Assembly: GCA_007125165.1 (NCBI GenBank) | Contig: SLDV01000058.1 | Span: forward strand, 1 to 41,806 | Source of the DNA: Geobacteraceae bacterium | GTDB lineage: Bacteria; Desulfobacterota; Desulfuromonadia; Desulfuromonadales; Geopsychrobacteraceae | Reading direction: 5' to 3' | DNA length: 41,806 bases | Part shown: positions 16,591 to 26,875 of the stretch, piece after piece | Numbering within the stretch: position 1 is the first letter of the stretch | Layout: every line of letters starts with the position of its first letter | Made by a program: the position numbers and the translations under genes | The notes under the pieces: model-generated | Database searches by the model: none | The model's input: the letters and a program-made list of their open reading frames with translations, nothing else | What the model was told of the DNA's origin: nothing

Positions 16591-17406
16591 TCAGGCGCCT
16601 TGTACACGCGCAATGATTTTTGCGTAGGTTTCGCAGTATTCCGGTCGGTCTTCCTTGTGCAACACACCGGTCAACGTTTTACCCTCCAACTGCTCTGCAG
16701 TCATCTTTGCCGCGGCGGTCACCGGAACAGCGATATCCTTAAGACGCTTCATCATATCCACGACACTGCGGAACTTGTTTCGACGACCGTAGGTTGTCGG
16801 ACAGTCGTCAAGAATCTCTATAACTGCCATCCCTTTGTGCTTGATCCCTTCGACGATCAGCTTGTCGATCTGGGTAGCATGGAAAGCCGTGGTACGGGCA
16901 ACAAATGTCGCCCCGGCACCGATCGCCAACTTTGCCAGATCAAAAGCCGGATCAGGGTTGCCGTAAGGTGTCGTTGACGCCAAGTGACCGGGGGGGGTCG
17001 ACGAAGAGAATTGACCACCTGTCATACCGTAGATGTAGTTATTCAGCAGAACATAGGTCATATCGATGTTCCGCCGGCAGGCATGAATGAAGTGGTTACC
17101 ACCAATCGCCGCACCGTCACCATCACCGCCACAACAGATAACGGTCATCTCAGGCTTTGCCATCTTGACACCGGTAGCAAAAGCAGCGGCACGACCATGA
17201 GCTGTATGCAGGGTATTGAAATCCAGGTAACCCGGCATACGGCTGGCGCAGCCGATACCAGAGACAATTGCCGTATTGTTTTTTTCAAGGCCGCAGGTAT
17301 CCATGGCCCGGATCAGACCCTTCATGACGATGCCATGACCACAGCCGGGGCACCAGATATGAGGCAGCTTACCTGGGCGAATTGATTTTTCATAATCGTA
17401 AGCCAT
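16591..17406 (-). CDS. korB: 2-oxoglutarate:ferredoxin oxidoreductase, beta subunit
   Basis: 271 residues. This is the thiamine-diphosphate subunit. CPGCGHG stands near residue 20, and the TPP/Mg motif runs from GGDGDGAAIGG to LLNNYIYGMTGGQ. It catalyses decarboxylation and, with KorA and the KorD ferredoxin subunit, passes electrons to ferredoxin. The ATG follows the korA stop with no gap, which points to translational coupling. The subunit make-up (D-A-B-C) and the neighbouring icd and mdh favour 2-oxoglutarate as substrate over pyruvate or branched-chain keto acids; that choice is inference from context. Confidence 0.94.
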   Translation of the reverse strand: MAYDYEKSIRPGKLPHIWCPGCGHGIVMKGLIRAMDTCGLEKNNTAIVSGIGCASRMPGYLDFNTLHTAHGRAAAFATGVKMAKPEMTVICCGGDGDGAAIGGNHFIHACRRNIDMTYVLLNNYIYGMTGGQFSSSTPPGHLASTTPYGNPDPAFDLAKLAIGAGATFVARTTAFHATQIDKLIVEGIKHKGMAVIEILDDCPTTYGRRNKFRSVVDMMKRLKDIAVPVTAAAKMTAEQLEGKTLTGVLHKEDRPEYCETYAKIIARVQGA

Positions 17407-18546
17407 TTAAAGGACCTCCTTAACCTGGTCAATAATTTGTGTCGGTGTGAGTGGGTCACCGTCAACGCGAGTAACCAGACCTAATTTACATGTGCTTTTG
17501 ACAATCCGCTCAACCTCGAAAACCATTTGACCGAGGTTCATTTCGGCAACGACCATCGCCTTGACCTGCTCGCCCAGTTGCGCAACACGCTTTTCCGGGA
17601 ACGGCCAGAGAGTGATGGGACGGAACAAGCCTGCCTTAATGCCCTGCTCACGCAGTTCATTAACAGCATAACGGGCGGAACGGGCGGTTGAACCGTAAGC
17701 AAAGATCACCACTTCGGCATCTTCAGTCATATACTCTTCGTTCAATTCAATATCAGCACGAGCTTCCGGGCATTCTACCTTGCGGATCTGGCGACGTTCT
17801 TCAGCATCTACCAGTTCGGCCTTGGTGGTTGGGAAACCATCCTCTGCCTTGTTCAAACCGGTTACATGGAAACGATATTCGGAGCCGAAAGCTGCCAGCG
17901 GGGGGACGTCACCGAAAGAAGTATCAAACGGTTTGTATTTTTCCGGCGGAACCGATGGTGCAGTCCGATCAACAACTTCGAGCTCACCCGGCTCAGGGAA
18001 GACGATACGCTCACGCATGTGGCCAACGATCTCATCAAACAGAACCTGTACCGGCATGCGATATTTTTCCGCCAGATTAAAGGCACGAACGGTCTCAGAG
18101 AAAATTTCCTGACAGGAAGCAGGACACAGAGCGATGGCTGCATGATCACCATGGGTGCCCCAACGGGCCTGCATCACGTCTGATTGACCGGGGCCGGTCG
18201 GCATACCGGTTGAAGGACCACCGCGCATAACATTGATGATAACGCAGGGTACCTCAGCAATACAGGCATAACCGATCAATTCCTGCTTGAGGGAAACACC
18301 GGGACCAGATGTTGCAGTCAGGGCCTTTGATCCGGCCAGAGCAGCTCCGATAATCGATGCCATAGCACCAATTTCGTCTTCCATCTGAATAAATTTACCA
18401 CCGATCTTGGGAAGCTCTGCTGCCATAACTTCCGCAACTTCAGTGGAGGGAGTAATTGGGTAGCCACCGAAAAAATTGCATCCGGCATATAATGCGCCCA
18501 TGGCGCAGGCTTCATTCCCCTGTAAAAGAGCTATTTTCTTTGCCAC
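17407..18546 (-). CDS. korA: 2-oxoglutarate:ferredoxin oxidoreductase, alpha subunit
   Basis: 379 residues, the usual length of a stand-alone alpha subunit. It begins with the pyrimidine-binding domain (CNFFGGYPITPSTEVAE), contains the conserved TSGPGVSLKQE segment and RGGPSTGMPT, and ends with the transketolase C-terminal-like domain (EVVIFAYGSTARSAR). It contributes to 2-oxoacid and TPP binding in the KorAB core. It is second in the korDABC operon, 20 bases after korD and abutting korB. Confidence 0.95.
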   Translation of the reverse strand: MAKKIALLQGNEACAMGALYAGCNFFGGYPITPSTEVAEVMAAELPKIGGKFIQMEDEIGAMASIIGAALAGSKALTATSGPGVSLKQELIGYACIAEVPCVIINVMRGGPSTGMPTGPGQSDVMQARWGTHGDHAAIALCPASCQEIFSETVRAFNLAEKYRMPVQVLFDEIVGHMRERIVFPEPGELEVVDRTAPSVPPEKYKPFDTSFGDVPPLAAFGSEYRFHVTGLNKAEDGFPTTKAELVDAEERRQIRKVECPEARADIELNEEYMTEDAEVVIFAYGSTARSARYAVNELREQGIKAGLFRPITLWPFPEKRVAQLGEQVKAMVVAEMNLGQMVFEVERIVKSTCKLGLVTRVDGDPLTPTQIIDQVKEVL

Positions 18547-18566
18547 GAACCAACCTCCTCTAGCTA

Positions 18567-18761
18567 TTACAGCTTGTGAACTTTAATGGCGAAGTCAGGG
18601 CAACGCAACTCACACTGATTACAGGCAATACAGGCATCAGCATTAACGACCTTGACAACAAATGCATCCATCTCCAGAACCTTTGTAGGGCAGAACTCTA
18701 CGCAGATACTGCACCCTTTACAATAGGCATCGATGATCTCAATTTCCGCTTTCGCGCTCAT
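18567..18761 (-). CDS. korD: 2-oxoglutarate:ferredoxin oxidoreductase, delta (2x[4Fe-4S]) subunit
   Basis: 64 residues with two full cluster motifs, CKGCSICVEFCP and CIACNQCELRCP, so two [4Fe-4S] clusters are expected. It relays electrons from the TPP site to free ferredoxin. It is the first gene of korDABC, preceded by AAAGGAGAAAA. A possible operator related to those of acnB and icd lies about 170 bases upstream. Confidence 0.93.
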   Translation of the reverse strand: MSAKAEIEIIDAYCKGCSICVEFCPTKVLEMDAFVVKVVNADACIACNQCELRCPDFAIKVHKL

Positions 18762-19077
18762 GAACGATTTTCTCCTTTATCTTTATGTGGTGACTGTCGA
18801 CAAACAGCTTTTCAAAGCGGCGGAATGCTAACATAAGCGGCGACTATACGCCAGCAAAAACAGTCAGATTTAACGCACTGTGATTTACGGTTTTTTCCCC
18901 AATAAAACAAACAACTTAGGATCTCCCCTGCAAACTGAATACAAAAATTACGTCACAAAAAAAAGCTGCAACGGTTTTCTACAGGCATTTCAATTGATAG
19001 CCTGAACGACAATTACCCTGATTGCATCATCTCTGCCGGAAATTATCGGATAACAACCAGTTCACAGAGGACAACCT
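18762..19077. other. kor operon upstream region without a gene
   Basis: About 315 bases between the korD start and the mdh terminator. It is AT-rich, with runs of A and T near 18890-18965, and holds the korD leader and the weak operator candidate described separately. No further gene or RNA was seen. Confidence 0.6.
18928..18944 (-). promoter_or_regulatory. possible weak copy of the icd/acnB operator upstream of korD
   Basis: The 17-mer ctgcaaactgaatacaa matches the acnB site at 14 of 17 positions and the icd palindrome at 13 of 17, counted by eye. It is less symmetrical than the other two, and no good -35 stands next to it, so it is only a candidate. Confidence 0.35.
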
Positions 19078-19113
19078 AAAACTTAAAGGGCAGCCAAACG
19101 ACTGCCCTTTAAG
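19078..19113 (-). terminator. mdh terminator
   Basis: Arms 19082-19093 and 19102-19113 (cttaaagggcag and its complement) pair perfectly over 12 bases around an eight-base loop. On the minus strand TTTT follows within the next few bases. It lies 21 bases beyond the mdh stop. Confidence 0.8.
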
Positions 19114-19133
19114 AATCAAGAGCAATGAGTTGC

Positions 19134-20114
<981 letters not shown>

Positions 20115-20126
20115 TTATATTTCACT

Positions 20127-20154
20127 GGGTCGGGGCGACCCATCGCCCCGACCC
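20127..20154. repeat. GC-rich hairpin between icd and mdh
   Basis: Arms 20127-20138 and 20143-20154 pair perfectly over 12 bases around CCCA. No T-run follows on the minus strand, so it looks less like a terminator than an element that shields the icd message end or trims read-through into mdh. Confidence 0.7.
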
Positions 20155-20183
20155 GCTCGGACTGCAGATCATACCAAAGACGG

Positions 20184-22409
20184 CTACATGGCGTCGATGA
20201 TAGCATTCAGAGTTGCACTCGGACGCATCGCCCGCTCAGCCTTTACCGGATCAGGGCGGAAATAACCACCAATATCCACCGGCTCGCCCTGACAATCGAT
20301 CAGTTCCTTGTCAATTTTAGCGGCATTATCGGAAAGCTGCTTGGCCACTGGCGTAAAGCGGGCCTTGAGATCCTGGTCCTGGTTCTGCGCTGCCAATGCC
20401 TGAGCCCAGTACAGGGTAAGGTAAAAAGTACTGCCACGGTTGTCCAGTTCTTTGACCTTACGTGAAGGCAGTTTCTGGTTTTCCAGGTAGGTACCGATTG
20501 CGGTATCCAGGGTTTCGGCAAGCACCTTGGCCTTGCTGTTGTTGTAGTTTCTGGCAACCAGCTCCAACGAAGGAACCAGCGCACAATACTCACCAAGAGA
20601 ATCCCAGCGGGTGTGGCCTTCCTTGAGGAACTGCTGCACATGTTTCGGGGCAGAACCACCGGCGCCGGTTTCAAACAGGCCTCCACCGGCCAGCAGCGGC
20701 ACGATGGAAAGCATCCGCGCGCTGGTACCCAGCTCAAGAATCGGGAACAGATCGGTCAGGTAGTCCCGCAGAACATTACCGGTCGCGGAGATCGTGTTTT
20801 GCCCCTTGCGGATACGTTCGAGGGAATAGCGCATCGCTTCACGCGGTGGCATCACCTTGATTTCCAGGCCGTTAGTATCATGCTCAGGCAGGTATTTGTT
20901 GAGCTTGGCGATGATCTGCTGGTCATGACCGCGGTTTTCATCAAGCCAGAAAACCACCGGCTCACCTGACTCGCGGGAACGCTCAACAGCAAGGCGGACC
21001 CAGTCTTTTATGGCAATATCCTTGGTCTGGCTGGAACGATAAACGTCGCTCTTCTCAACCTTCTGCTCCATCAACACCTGACCGGCAGAGTTGACAACCT
21101 GAAAGGTCCCGTTGCTCGGCGCTTCGAAGGTCTTGTCATGAGATCCGTACTCTTCGGCTTTCTGAGCCATCAGACCAACGTTTGCTACGCTACCCATGGT
21201 CGCCGGATCGAACTGGCCGTTGTCACGAGCATTATCGACGATTTCCGCGTACATGGTAGCGTAACTGCGATCAGGAATCATGGCGATGGTATCCTGAAGT
21301 TGATCCTGCAGATTCCACATTTTGCCGCCGTCACGAACCACGTTCGGCATCGAGGCGTCGATAATCACGTCGTTAGGAACATGGAGGTTGGTAATATTCT
21401 TGCGAGAATCGACCATAGCCAGAGCCGGAGCGTCCTCGTAGCACTTGTTGATATCTGCTTCGATTTCAGCTTTTTTGTCCGCCGGAAGCTTGTCGAGCTT
21501 GGACAGGATATCCCCCATACCGTAGTTGGGGCTGGCTCCGATTTCTTTCAGAGTGGCTGCGTGCTTGTCGAGAGCATCTTTGAAATAAACGGAGACACAA
21601 TGTCCGAACAGAATAGGATCGGAAATCTTCATCATGGTGGCTTTTAAATGCAATGACAGCAGAACACCCTTTTCTTTGGCTTCTGCCGCTGTAGCAGCGT
21701 AAAATTCACGCAGTTGGCGCACATTCATGGTTGAGCTGTCGAAGACTTCACCTTCCTGCAGTTTGACCTCTTTCATCACTTTGGTGCTGCCGGACTCATC
21801 GACAAACTGAATTTTCACGGTATTGGCCGTATCCATGATAACAGATTTTTCAGACTCATAAAAATCGCCACCATCCATATGAGCAACACGACACTTTGAC
21901 TCACCTGGCGCCGGCCAGGGCTGCATCATTTTGTGGGGATTTTTCTGGGCGAACTTTTTGACGGAGGCCGCAGCGCGACGATCCGAATTGCCCTCACGTA
22001 ACACCGGATTGACCGCCGACCCGAGGACTTTGGAATAGCGCTCCTGAATCTCACGCTCTTCGTCATTCCTGGCTTCTTCCGGATAGCCGGGGACATCATA
22101 ACCCTGCTGTTGAAGCTCTTTGATGCAGGCCTGCAACTGGGGGATGGATGCACTGATATTGGGAAGCTTGATGACATTCGCTTCAGGAGTCTTGACCAGC
22201 TCACCCAGAACTGCCAGATGGTCCTCTACCCGCTGTGCTTCCGTCAAGCGCTCAGGAAACGTAGCCAGAACACGGCCGGACAGTGAAATATCCTTCTTTT
22301 CAACATCAATATCACACCCTTTGGTAAATGCCTGCACTACCGGCAAAAATGCATATGTGGCCAAAGCCGGTGCTTCGTCAATTTCGCTCCAGATAATTTT
22401 AGCTGCCAT
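20184..22409 (-). CDS. icd: isocitrate dehydrogenase, monomeric NADP type
   Basis: 741 residues, the typical length of the monomeric family (about 740) and far longer than the dimeric enzyme (about 415). Family segments are seen throughout: [19 protein letters not shown] at the start, [10 protein letters not shown] near residue 140, [20 protein letters not shown] in the middle, and [19 protein letters not shown]. It oxidises isocitrate to 2-oxoglutarate with NADP, supplying the substrate of KorABCD. The start has AAGGAGAGAG before it. Transcription probably starts at the promoter and operator at 22492-22526, with mdh downstream in the same unit. Confidence 0.96.
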   Translation of the reverse strand: MAAKIIWSEIDEAPALATYAFLPVVQAFTKGCDIDVEKKDISLSGRVLATFPERLTEAQRVEDHLAVLGELVKTPEANVIKLPNISASIPQLQACIKELQQQGYDVPGYPEEARNDEEREIQERYSKVLGSAVNPVLREGNSDRRAAASVKKFAQKNPHKMMQPWPAPGESKCRVAHMDGGDFYESEKSVIMDTANTVKIQFVDESGSTKVMKEVKLQEGEVFDSSTMNVRQLREFYAATAAEAKEKGVLLSLHLKATMMKISDPILFGHCVSVYFKDALDKHAATLKEIGASPNYGMGDILSKLDKLPADKKAEIEADINKCYEDAPALAMVDSRKNITNLHVPNDVIIDASMPNVVRDGGKMWNLQDQLQDTIAMIPDRSYATMYAEIVDNARDNGQFDPATMGSVANVGLMAQKAEEYGSHDKTFEAPSNGTFQVVNSAGQVLMEQKVEKSDVYRSSQTKDIAIKDWVRLAVERSRESGEPVVFWLDENRGHDQQIIAKLNKYLPEHDTNGLEIKVMPPREAMRYSLERIRKGQNTISATGNVLRDYLTDLFPILELGTSARMLSIVPLLAGGGLFETGAGGSAPKHVQQFLKEGHTRWDSLGEYCALVPSLELVARNYNNSKAKVLAETLDTAIGTYLENQKLPSRKVKELDNRGSTFYLTLYWAQALAAQNQDQDLKARFTPVAKQLSDNAAKIDKELIDCQGEPVDIGGYFRPDPVKAERAMRPSATLNAIIDAM

Positions 22410-22491
22410 TTTTCTCTCTCCTTGGTTAATAAAGTGTCAAATAATCAAACTATAACCCTGTTATAAACTGGGAATCCCGCACGGGAAAGTG

Positions 22492-22526
22492 TTGTATACA
22501 GTATACAAGCAACAGAAGCATGTCAA
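22492..22526 (-). promoter_or_regulatory. icd promoter with perfect 17-bp palindromic operator
   Basis: A perfect odd palindrome, ttgtatac-a-gtatacaa (22492-22508), lies 83 bases before the icd ATG. On the minus strand a consensus TTGACA (22521-22526) is followed after 15 bases by TATACT (22500-22505), which is inside the palindrome. A protein bound there would block the -10. The form fits GntR-type operators. The same element recurs upstream of acnB. Confidence 0.7.
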
Positions 22527-22574
22527 GAGGCATCGGGACAGAGCTCGACAAAATATCGCAATTATTAGAGAGGA

Positions 22575-22600
22575 AATCACGCCCTGGGCCTCGTGACAAT
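22575..22600 (-). terminator. possible weak terminator after the lipoprotein gene
   Basis: On the minus strand a five-pair stem (tcacg/cgtga) with partial inner GGCCC/GGGC pairing is followed by atttcctctct. The stem is short and imperfect. Confidence 0.25.
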
Positions 22601-22632
22601 AACCGGCCGCAACAAGCGATTTTCAAAGCAGG

Positions 22633-23364
22633 TCAGAACAAATCCAATTGACGAGCTTCCTGCTGCGCGGCCTCAAGCTCTTCACGGCTCTTGTCCCGAG
22701 GGATATCCAGTAACTGTCCCGGGGATATTTCGCTTGGGGTTTTAATCTGGTCACGGTTGGCACGATAAATCAACGGCCACAGTAATCGGTCACCATAAAC
22801 CTCAGGCAATGCAGCAATATCTGCCAGGGACTGTCCCGGTTTAACTTCATAGCGCTCCAGCTTTACCGGCGCAGGTGGTGGTGCAGGAGCCGGCTGTGGC
22901 GTTCTTGCTGGGCGGTCCGCAGCCGCAGCCGCAGCCGCAGCCGCGGCCTCGGCCTGGCGCCGTCGCTCGAGTTCGAGCTGACGTTGTTGAGCCGCCCGCT
23001 GCTCTGCCAGCATCTGCTGTCTCTCTTCCTCAGCCAGACGTGCTTTTTCGGCGCGTTGACGTTCCAGCTCGGCAACGCGCTCTACGGCTTTCTCTGATTC
23101 AATGCGAGCAACCTCGGCATAACGCTGGGCAAGCTGCAAAGTCCTCTGGGCCGACCGATATTGCTGGTTCTCAATCTGCAGCTCTGCTGCATCCAGGGCA
23201 GTGCGAGCAAGTTGATATTCACCCGGCGACCAATCCTCAGCACCGAGATCAGCAGCATGACGAATCAGATAGCGTGCGACCTCGAGCTCAGCCATCGGTG
23301 CCTTGGCGCAACCGGCAAGAAACGCTGCAATAATAATGATCGTTAGAAATAGTCTCGTAATCAT
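22633..23364 (-). CDS. outer-membrane lipoprotein with coiled coil and LysM-like domain
   Basis: 243 residues. A lipoprotein signal ends in LAGC (Cys 19). The next residue is Ala, so outer-membrane sorting is expected. Residues ~25-95 resemble the DUF4398 helical domain (YQLARTALDAAELQIENQQY). A long charged coiled coil (~85-140) follows, then a run of ten Ala, a Pro-rich linker, and a LysM-like module (~170-225: YEVKPGQSLADIA, LLWPLIYRANRDQI). It probably binds peptidoglycan and may act in envelope organisation. It starts 22 bases after aspS and is likely in the same transcript. Confidence 0.88.
   Translation of the reverse strand: MITRLFLTIIIIAAFLAGCAKAPMAELEVARYLIRHAADLGAEDWSPGEYQLARTALDAAELQIENQQYRSAQRTLQLAQRYAEVARIESEKAVERVAELERQRAEKARLAEEERQQMLAEQRAAQQRQLELERRRQAEAAAAAAAAAADRPARTPQPAPAPPPAPVKLERYEVKPGQSLADIAALPEVYGDRLLWPLIYRANRDQIKTPSEISPGQLLDIPRDKSREELEAAQQEARQLDLF
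22918..22947. repeat. six-base tandem repeat coding the poly-Ala run
   Basis: Four exact copies of cgcagc and one variant copy (cgcggc) follow head to tail within the lipoprotein gene. As the unit is six bases, gain or loss of copies keeps the frame and only changes Ala number. Confidence 0.8.
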
Positions 23365-23386
23365 CTAAAATCTTTTCAAGTCTCTA

Positions 23387-25177
23387 TTAACCCTGTTTTT
23401 TTCTGAGTTTGATGCCCAATTCCTGCAACTGCTTTTCATCAACTGCATTCGGAGCATCTGACAGCAAGCAGGTGGCTTTCTGGGTTTTGGGAAAAGCAAT
23501 GACATCGCGAATTGAATCGGTGCCAGAGAGAATCATCATCAAACGATCCAGGCCAAAAGCGATCCCGCCGTGTGGTGGTGCGCCGAAACTCAGAGCATCA
23601 AGCAGGAAGCCGAATTTCATTTGGGCCTCCGCTTCGCCGATACCAAGGAGTTCAAACAGCCGCGACTGTACTGCCGGGTCATGTATCCGGACACTGCCAC
23701 CACCTACTTCTGACCCATTCAACACCAGATCGTAAGCCTGAGCACGCGCCTTGCCGGGATCAGTGTCGAGAAGAGGAATGTCCTCCTCCAACGGAGAAGT
23801 GAAGGGGTGATGAACTGCAACATGGCGCTTAGCCTCCGCATCCCATTCCAACAATGGGAAATCGGTCACCCAGGCAAATCGATATTCGTCTCTGTTCGCC
23901 AATCCCAGGCGCTGGCCTAGATGTCCTCTTAGTCGGCCCAGCGACTCATTGGCAATAGCCGCCGTATCAGCAACAAAAAGTAAAAGATCGCCAATTTCTG
24001 CAGCCAGCTCCCGGTTCAGGCCGGCCAACTCGTCGGCAGTAAAAAACTTGGCTATAGGAGACTGCCACCCTTCTTCGGTCACCTTGACCCAGGCCAGCCC
24101 TTTGGCACCATAGATTTTGACGAAATCGGTAAAGCCATCAAGGTCTTTGCGTGAGAACTCAGCCCCGCCCTTGACATTGAGCGCCTTGACCAGTCCACCG
24201 CTGGCAGCAACCTCGGCAAATACCTTGAACTGCGAATCAGCAACCAGTGCTGTGAGATCAACAAGCTCGAGGTCGAAGCGCATGTCAGGATTGTCAACCC
24301 CGAAACGCCGCAACGCTTCGGCATAGGTCAACCTGGGCATGGGAAGAGAAACTTCCAGACCGATTGCTTCTTTAAAAATCGTGGCTATCAGCCCTTCCAT
24401 AGTACTGATGACGTCGTCGCGATTAACAAAACTCATTTCGCAGTCGATCTGGGTAAATTCAGGCTGACGGTCGGCACGCAGGTCCTCGTCACGAAAACAC
24501 TTGACGATCTGGAAGTAGCGATCAAAACCTGAGACCATCAGTAGTTGTTTGAATAACTGCGGCGACTGGGGGAGAGCATAAAAATTCCCCTGGTTGACGC
24601 GACTTGGAACCAGATAGTCGCGCGCTCCCTCCGGTGTGCTCTTGGTCAGTACGGGGGTCTCAATCTCGACAAACCCCTGGCTGTCAAGATATGTTCTGAC
24701 CGTCCTGGCGACCAGATGCCGCATCATCAGATTACGCTGCAACGCCGGACGCCGCAGATCGAGATAACGATATTTAAGGCGAATGTTCTCAGCGACCTCG
24801 GTATATTCATCAAGCATGAAAGGCGGCGTTTCAGAACGGTTGAGAATCAATAACTCAGACACTTCGATTTCTACTTCGCCGGTCTGCATTCGTGGGTTGG
24901 TAGTTCCTTCCGGTCGTGCCGAAACCTTGCCTCTGGCGGCAACAACAAATTCATTCCGAATCTGTTCGGCTTTCTGATGCGATGCCGTATCACGATCAGG
25001 ATCCAGGGCCAGTTGCACAATCCCCTCACGATCCCGCAGATCGATAAAAATCAAACCACCGTGGTCACGGCGCCTCTGAACCCATCCCATCACGCAGATT
25101 TCCTGCCCGATCAATGCTGCCGTCGGTGCGCCACACCGATGTGTTCTTTTCCAGTTCCCCAGTTTATCGTTTTGCAC
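23387..25177 (-). CDS. aspS: aspartyl-tRNA synthetase
   Basis: 596 residues, the bacterial-type length. It has an N-terminal OB-fold anticodon-binding domain (~1-105, [23 protein letters not shown]), a class II core, and the bacterial insertion domain (~285-420). Motif 2 is [18 protein letters not shown], and motif 3 is [11 protein letters not shown]. It charges tRNA-Asp with aspartate; whether it also accepts tRNA-Asn cannot be judged from what I can see. It follows hisS after 110 bases and has its own good promoter in that gap. Confidence 0.97.
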   Translation of the reverse strand: MQNDKLGNWKRTHRCGAPTAALIGQEICVMGWVQRRRDHGGLIFIDLRDREGIVQLALDPDRDTASHQKAEQIRNEFVVAARGKVSARPEGTTNPRMQTGEVEIEVSELLILNRSETPPFMLDEYTEVAENIRLKYRYLDLRRPALQRNLMMRHLVARTVRTYLDSQGFVEIETPVLTKSTPEGARDYLVPSRVNQGNFYALPQSPQLFKQLLMVSGFDRYFQIVKCFRDEDLRADRQPEFTQIDCEMSFVNRDDVISTMEGLIATIFKEAIGLEVSLPMPRLTYAEALRRFGVDNPDMRFDLELVDLTALVADSQFKVFAEVAASGGLVKALNVKGGAEFSRKDLDGFTDFVKIYGAKGLAWVKVTEEGWQSPIAKFFTADELAGLNRELAAEIGDLLLFVADTAAIANESLGRLRGHLGQRLGLANRDEYRFAWVTDFPLLEWDAEAKRHVAVHHPFTSPLEEDIPLLDTDPGKARAQAYDLVLNGSEVGGGSVRIHDPAVQSRLFELLGIGEAEAQMKFGFLLDALSFGAPPHGGIAFGLDRLMMILSGTDSIRDVIAFPKTQKATCLLSDAPNAVDEKQLQELGIKLRKKQG

Positions 25178-25230
25178 GTTTCCTCCAAGCGCACCCGCTG
25201 GTGCCCAAAAAATAAATTATTAAACCGTAG

Positions 25231-25260
25231 ATTATATGGATGGTTATTGATATCGGTCAA
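25231..25260 (-). promoter_or_regulatory. aspS promoter
   Basis: On the minus strand TTGACC (25255-25260) is followed after 18 bases by a perfect TATAAT (25231-25236). It lies in the hisS-aspS gap, about 55 bases before the aspS ATG. Confidence 0.7.
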
Positions 25261-25287
25261 GCACAACGATGGATTCAAGCGGACTTT

Positions 25288-26529
25288 TCAAGACAATTCC
25301 TCGACCAATGAATCGAGGCGAACACTTTTCTGGGTGCTGTCTGCCATGTTTTTCAACTGAGCCAGACCGGTCCGCAGTTCTTCGTCGCCGATAATCAAGG
25401 TTTTAACGGCTCCCATCTTGTCGGCGCGGCGCATTTGGGCCTTGAGACTTTTACCCATATAATCCATCTCCGTCCAAACTCCCTGTGCCTGCAGTTTCGA
25501 CATCAGAACAAAAGCCTGCCGGGCGGCATCTTCACCCAGTGCGGCAATGAAAAGTGCGGGAACCTTGGCCTTTTGCTGACGTTTGTCGAGCATGAGCACC
25601 AGACGCTCAAGGCCGATAGCGAAACCAACACCCGGCAATGCAGGGCCGCCAAGACTTTCAATCAGACCGTCATAACGCCCCCCGGCAGCAACAGCATTCT
25701 GTGAACCAAGCTGATCTGTCACCAGCTCAAAGGTGGTACGCACATAATAGTCGAGACCGCGCACCATACGTGGATTAACAACGTAAGGCACCTCGAGCAG
25801 ATCAAGGTATTGCCGAACCTGCCTGAAATGTTCATCACATTCGTCACATAGATGATCGATCATTGCCGGAGCGGCCACGGTAGCTGCCCGACAGGCTTCA
25901 GCTTTACAATCAAGCACGCGCAGAGGATTATTCAGATAGCGTCGCTGACATTCGCTACAGAGCGCCTCCAGGCGCGCCTGAAGATAATTGATCAGTTGTT
26001 GTCGATAGCCAGGACGGCAGACCGGGCATCCCAGAGAATTAACTTCCAGCGATACGGCACTGATGCCAATCCGGGAAAAGTAATGATGAAGCATCAACAG
26101 CACCTGGGCGTCAATTTTGGGGTCCTCGACCCCGATCGCCTCGGCACCAATCTGATGAAATTGACGATAACGTCCTTTTTGGGGACGTTCGTGACGAAAC
26201 ATAGCACCGATGTAGCAAAGCTTGGCAACCGCATCCTGCGTTGCCAGCCGATTCTGGATAAATGAGCGCATCACCGGCGCTGTCCCCTCCGGACGCAACG
26301 TCAGTGAGCTTCCGCTCTTGTCATTGAAAGTGTACATCTCCTTTTCCACAATGTCGGTGGTTTCACCAATAGAGCGGCTGAAAAGTTCAGTTTTTTCAAG
26401 TGCCGGCGTCCTGATTTCAGCGAACCCGTAGGTGCCGAATACGTCCAGTGCGGTCTGCTCAAGAAACTGCCAGACGCCGACGACATCGGGCAGAACATCG
26501 TTCATTCCCTTGATTCCTGCAATACTCAA
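25288..26529 (-). CDS. hisS: histidyl-tRNA synthetase
   Basis: 413 residues, normal for the bacterial enzyme. Class II core with motif 2 (LRPEGTAPVMRSF), the histidine-specific segment VRGLDYYVRTTFEL, motif 3 (GFAIGLERLVLML) and a C-terminal anticodon-binding domain (~320-410). It charges tRNA-His. A cysteine-rich insertion (CPVCR, CSEC, CDECDEHF, ~165-235) lies between motifs 2 and 3 and may bind zinc, as in many bacterial HisRS. It is upstream of aspS on the same strand, a common pairing in bacteria. Confidence 0.97.
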   Translation of the reverse strand: MSIAGIKGMNDVLPDVVGVWQFLEQTALDVFGTYGFAEIRTPALEKTELFSRSIGETTDIVEKEMYTFNDKSGSSLTLRPEGTAPVMRSFIQNRLATQDAVAKLCYIGAMFRHERPQKGRYRQFHQIGAEAIGVEDPKIDAQVLLMLHHYFSRIGISAVSLEVNSLGCPVCRPGYRQQLINYLQARLEALCSECQRRYLNNPLRVLDCKAEACRAATVAAPAMIDHLCDECDEHFRQVRQYLDLLEVPYVVNPRMVRGLDYYVRTTFELVTDQLGSQNAVAAGGRYDGLIESLGGPALPGVGFAIGLERLVLMLDKRQQKAKVPALFIAALGEDAARQAFVLMSKLQAQGVWTEMDYMGKSLKAQMRRADKMGAVKTLIIGDEELRTGLAQLKNMADSTQKSVRLDSLVEELS

Positions 26530-26837
26530 TGTTTTATCCTTTCATGCATCCTGCACTGGTTAAAGCCACATCTGTTCCCACTCACAACAACCGTCGACCA
26601 TAGTTCATTTTGTCAGCTGATTGTTTCCACTCTTCCGTTAAGACAAATCATGCCCTCTCCCTCAAAGCGGCCAGGGTGAGAAAGTTTCAGCGTTTTATTC
26701 CCCCATACGGCTTTATAATGAATCGAAAAAAGCAAACCCATCCACGCCGCGACTTAAAGAAGGTACCACAAAGAGGCGCTGACGCCGATGTTATAAATCA
26801 AAGGAAGGGGAACAGCAAGAACTAGCTGCAGGGAATA
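26530..26837. other. hisS upstream region without a gene
   Basis: About 300 bases with no convincing gene. A plus-strand frame of 71 codons (26610-26825) lacks a ribosome site and has no recognisable domain. No hairpin leader or clear promoter for hisS could be picked out by eye. Confidence 0.55.
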
Positions 26838-26870
26838 AGTACAGAAGAAAAGATGAGTCCGATTCCGGAC
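26838..26870 (-). terminator. probable terminator of the REC-GGDEF gene
   Basis: On the minus strand the stem gtccg/cggac (26857-26870) with a four-base loop is followed by the T-rich tcatcttttcttct. It starts six bases beyond the stop codon. The stem is short. Confidence 0.45.
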
Positions 26871-26875
26871 GGAAA

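Noticed and set aside
16566-16667. 34-codon N-terminal extension of korC
   Set aside because: It overlaps the korB end, while a good ribosome site and the family's usual start lie at 16565.
22875-23333. 152-codon frame antisense to the lipoprotein gene
   Set aside because: It mirrors the Ala/Arg-rich coding strand; the lipoprotein has a clear signal peptide and domain order.
26610-26825. 71-codon plus-strand frame in the hisS upstream gap
   Set aside because: No ribosome site at its ATG or at the inner ATG, very basic composition with no domain, and no neighbour on that strand. Likely chance.
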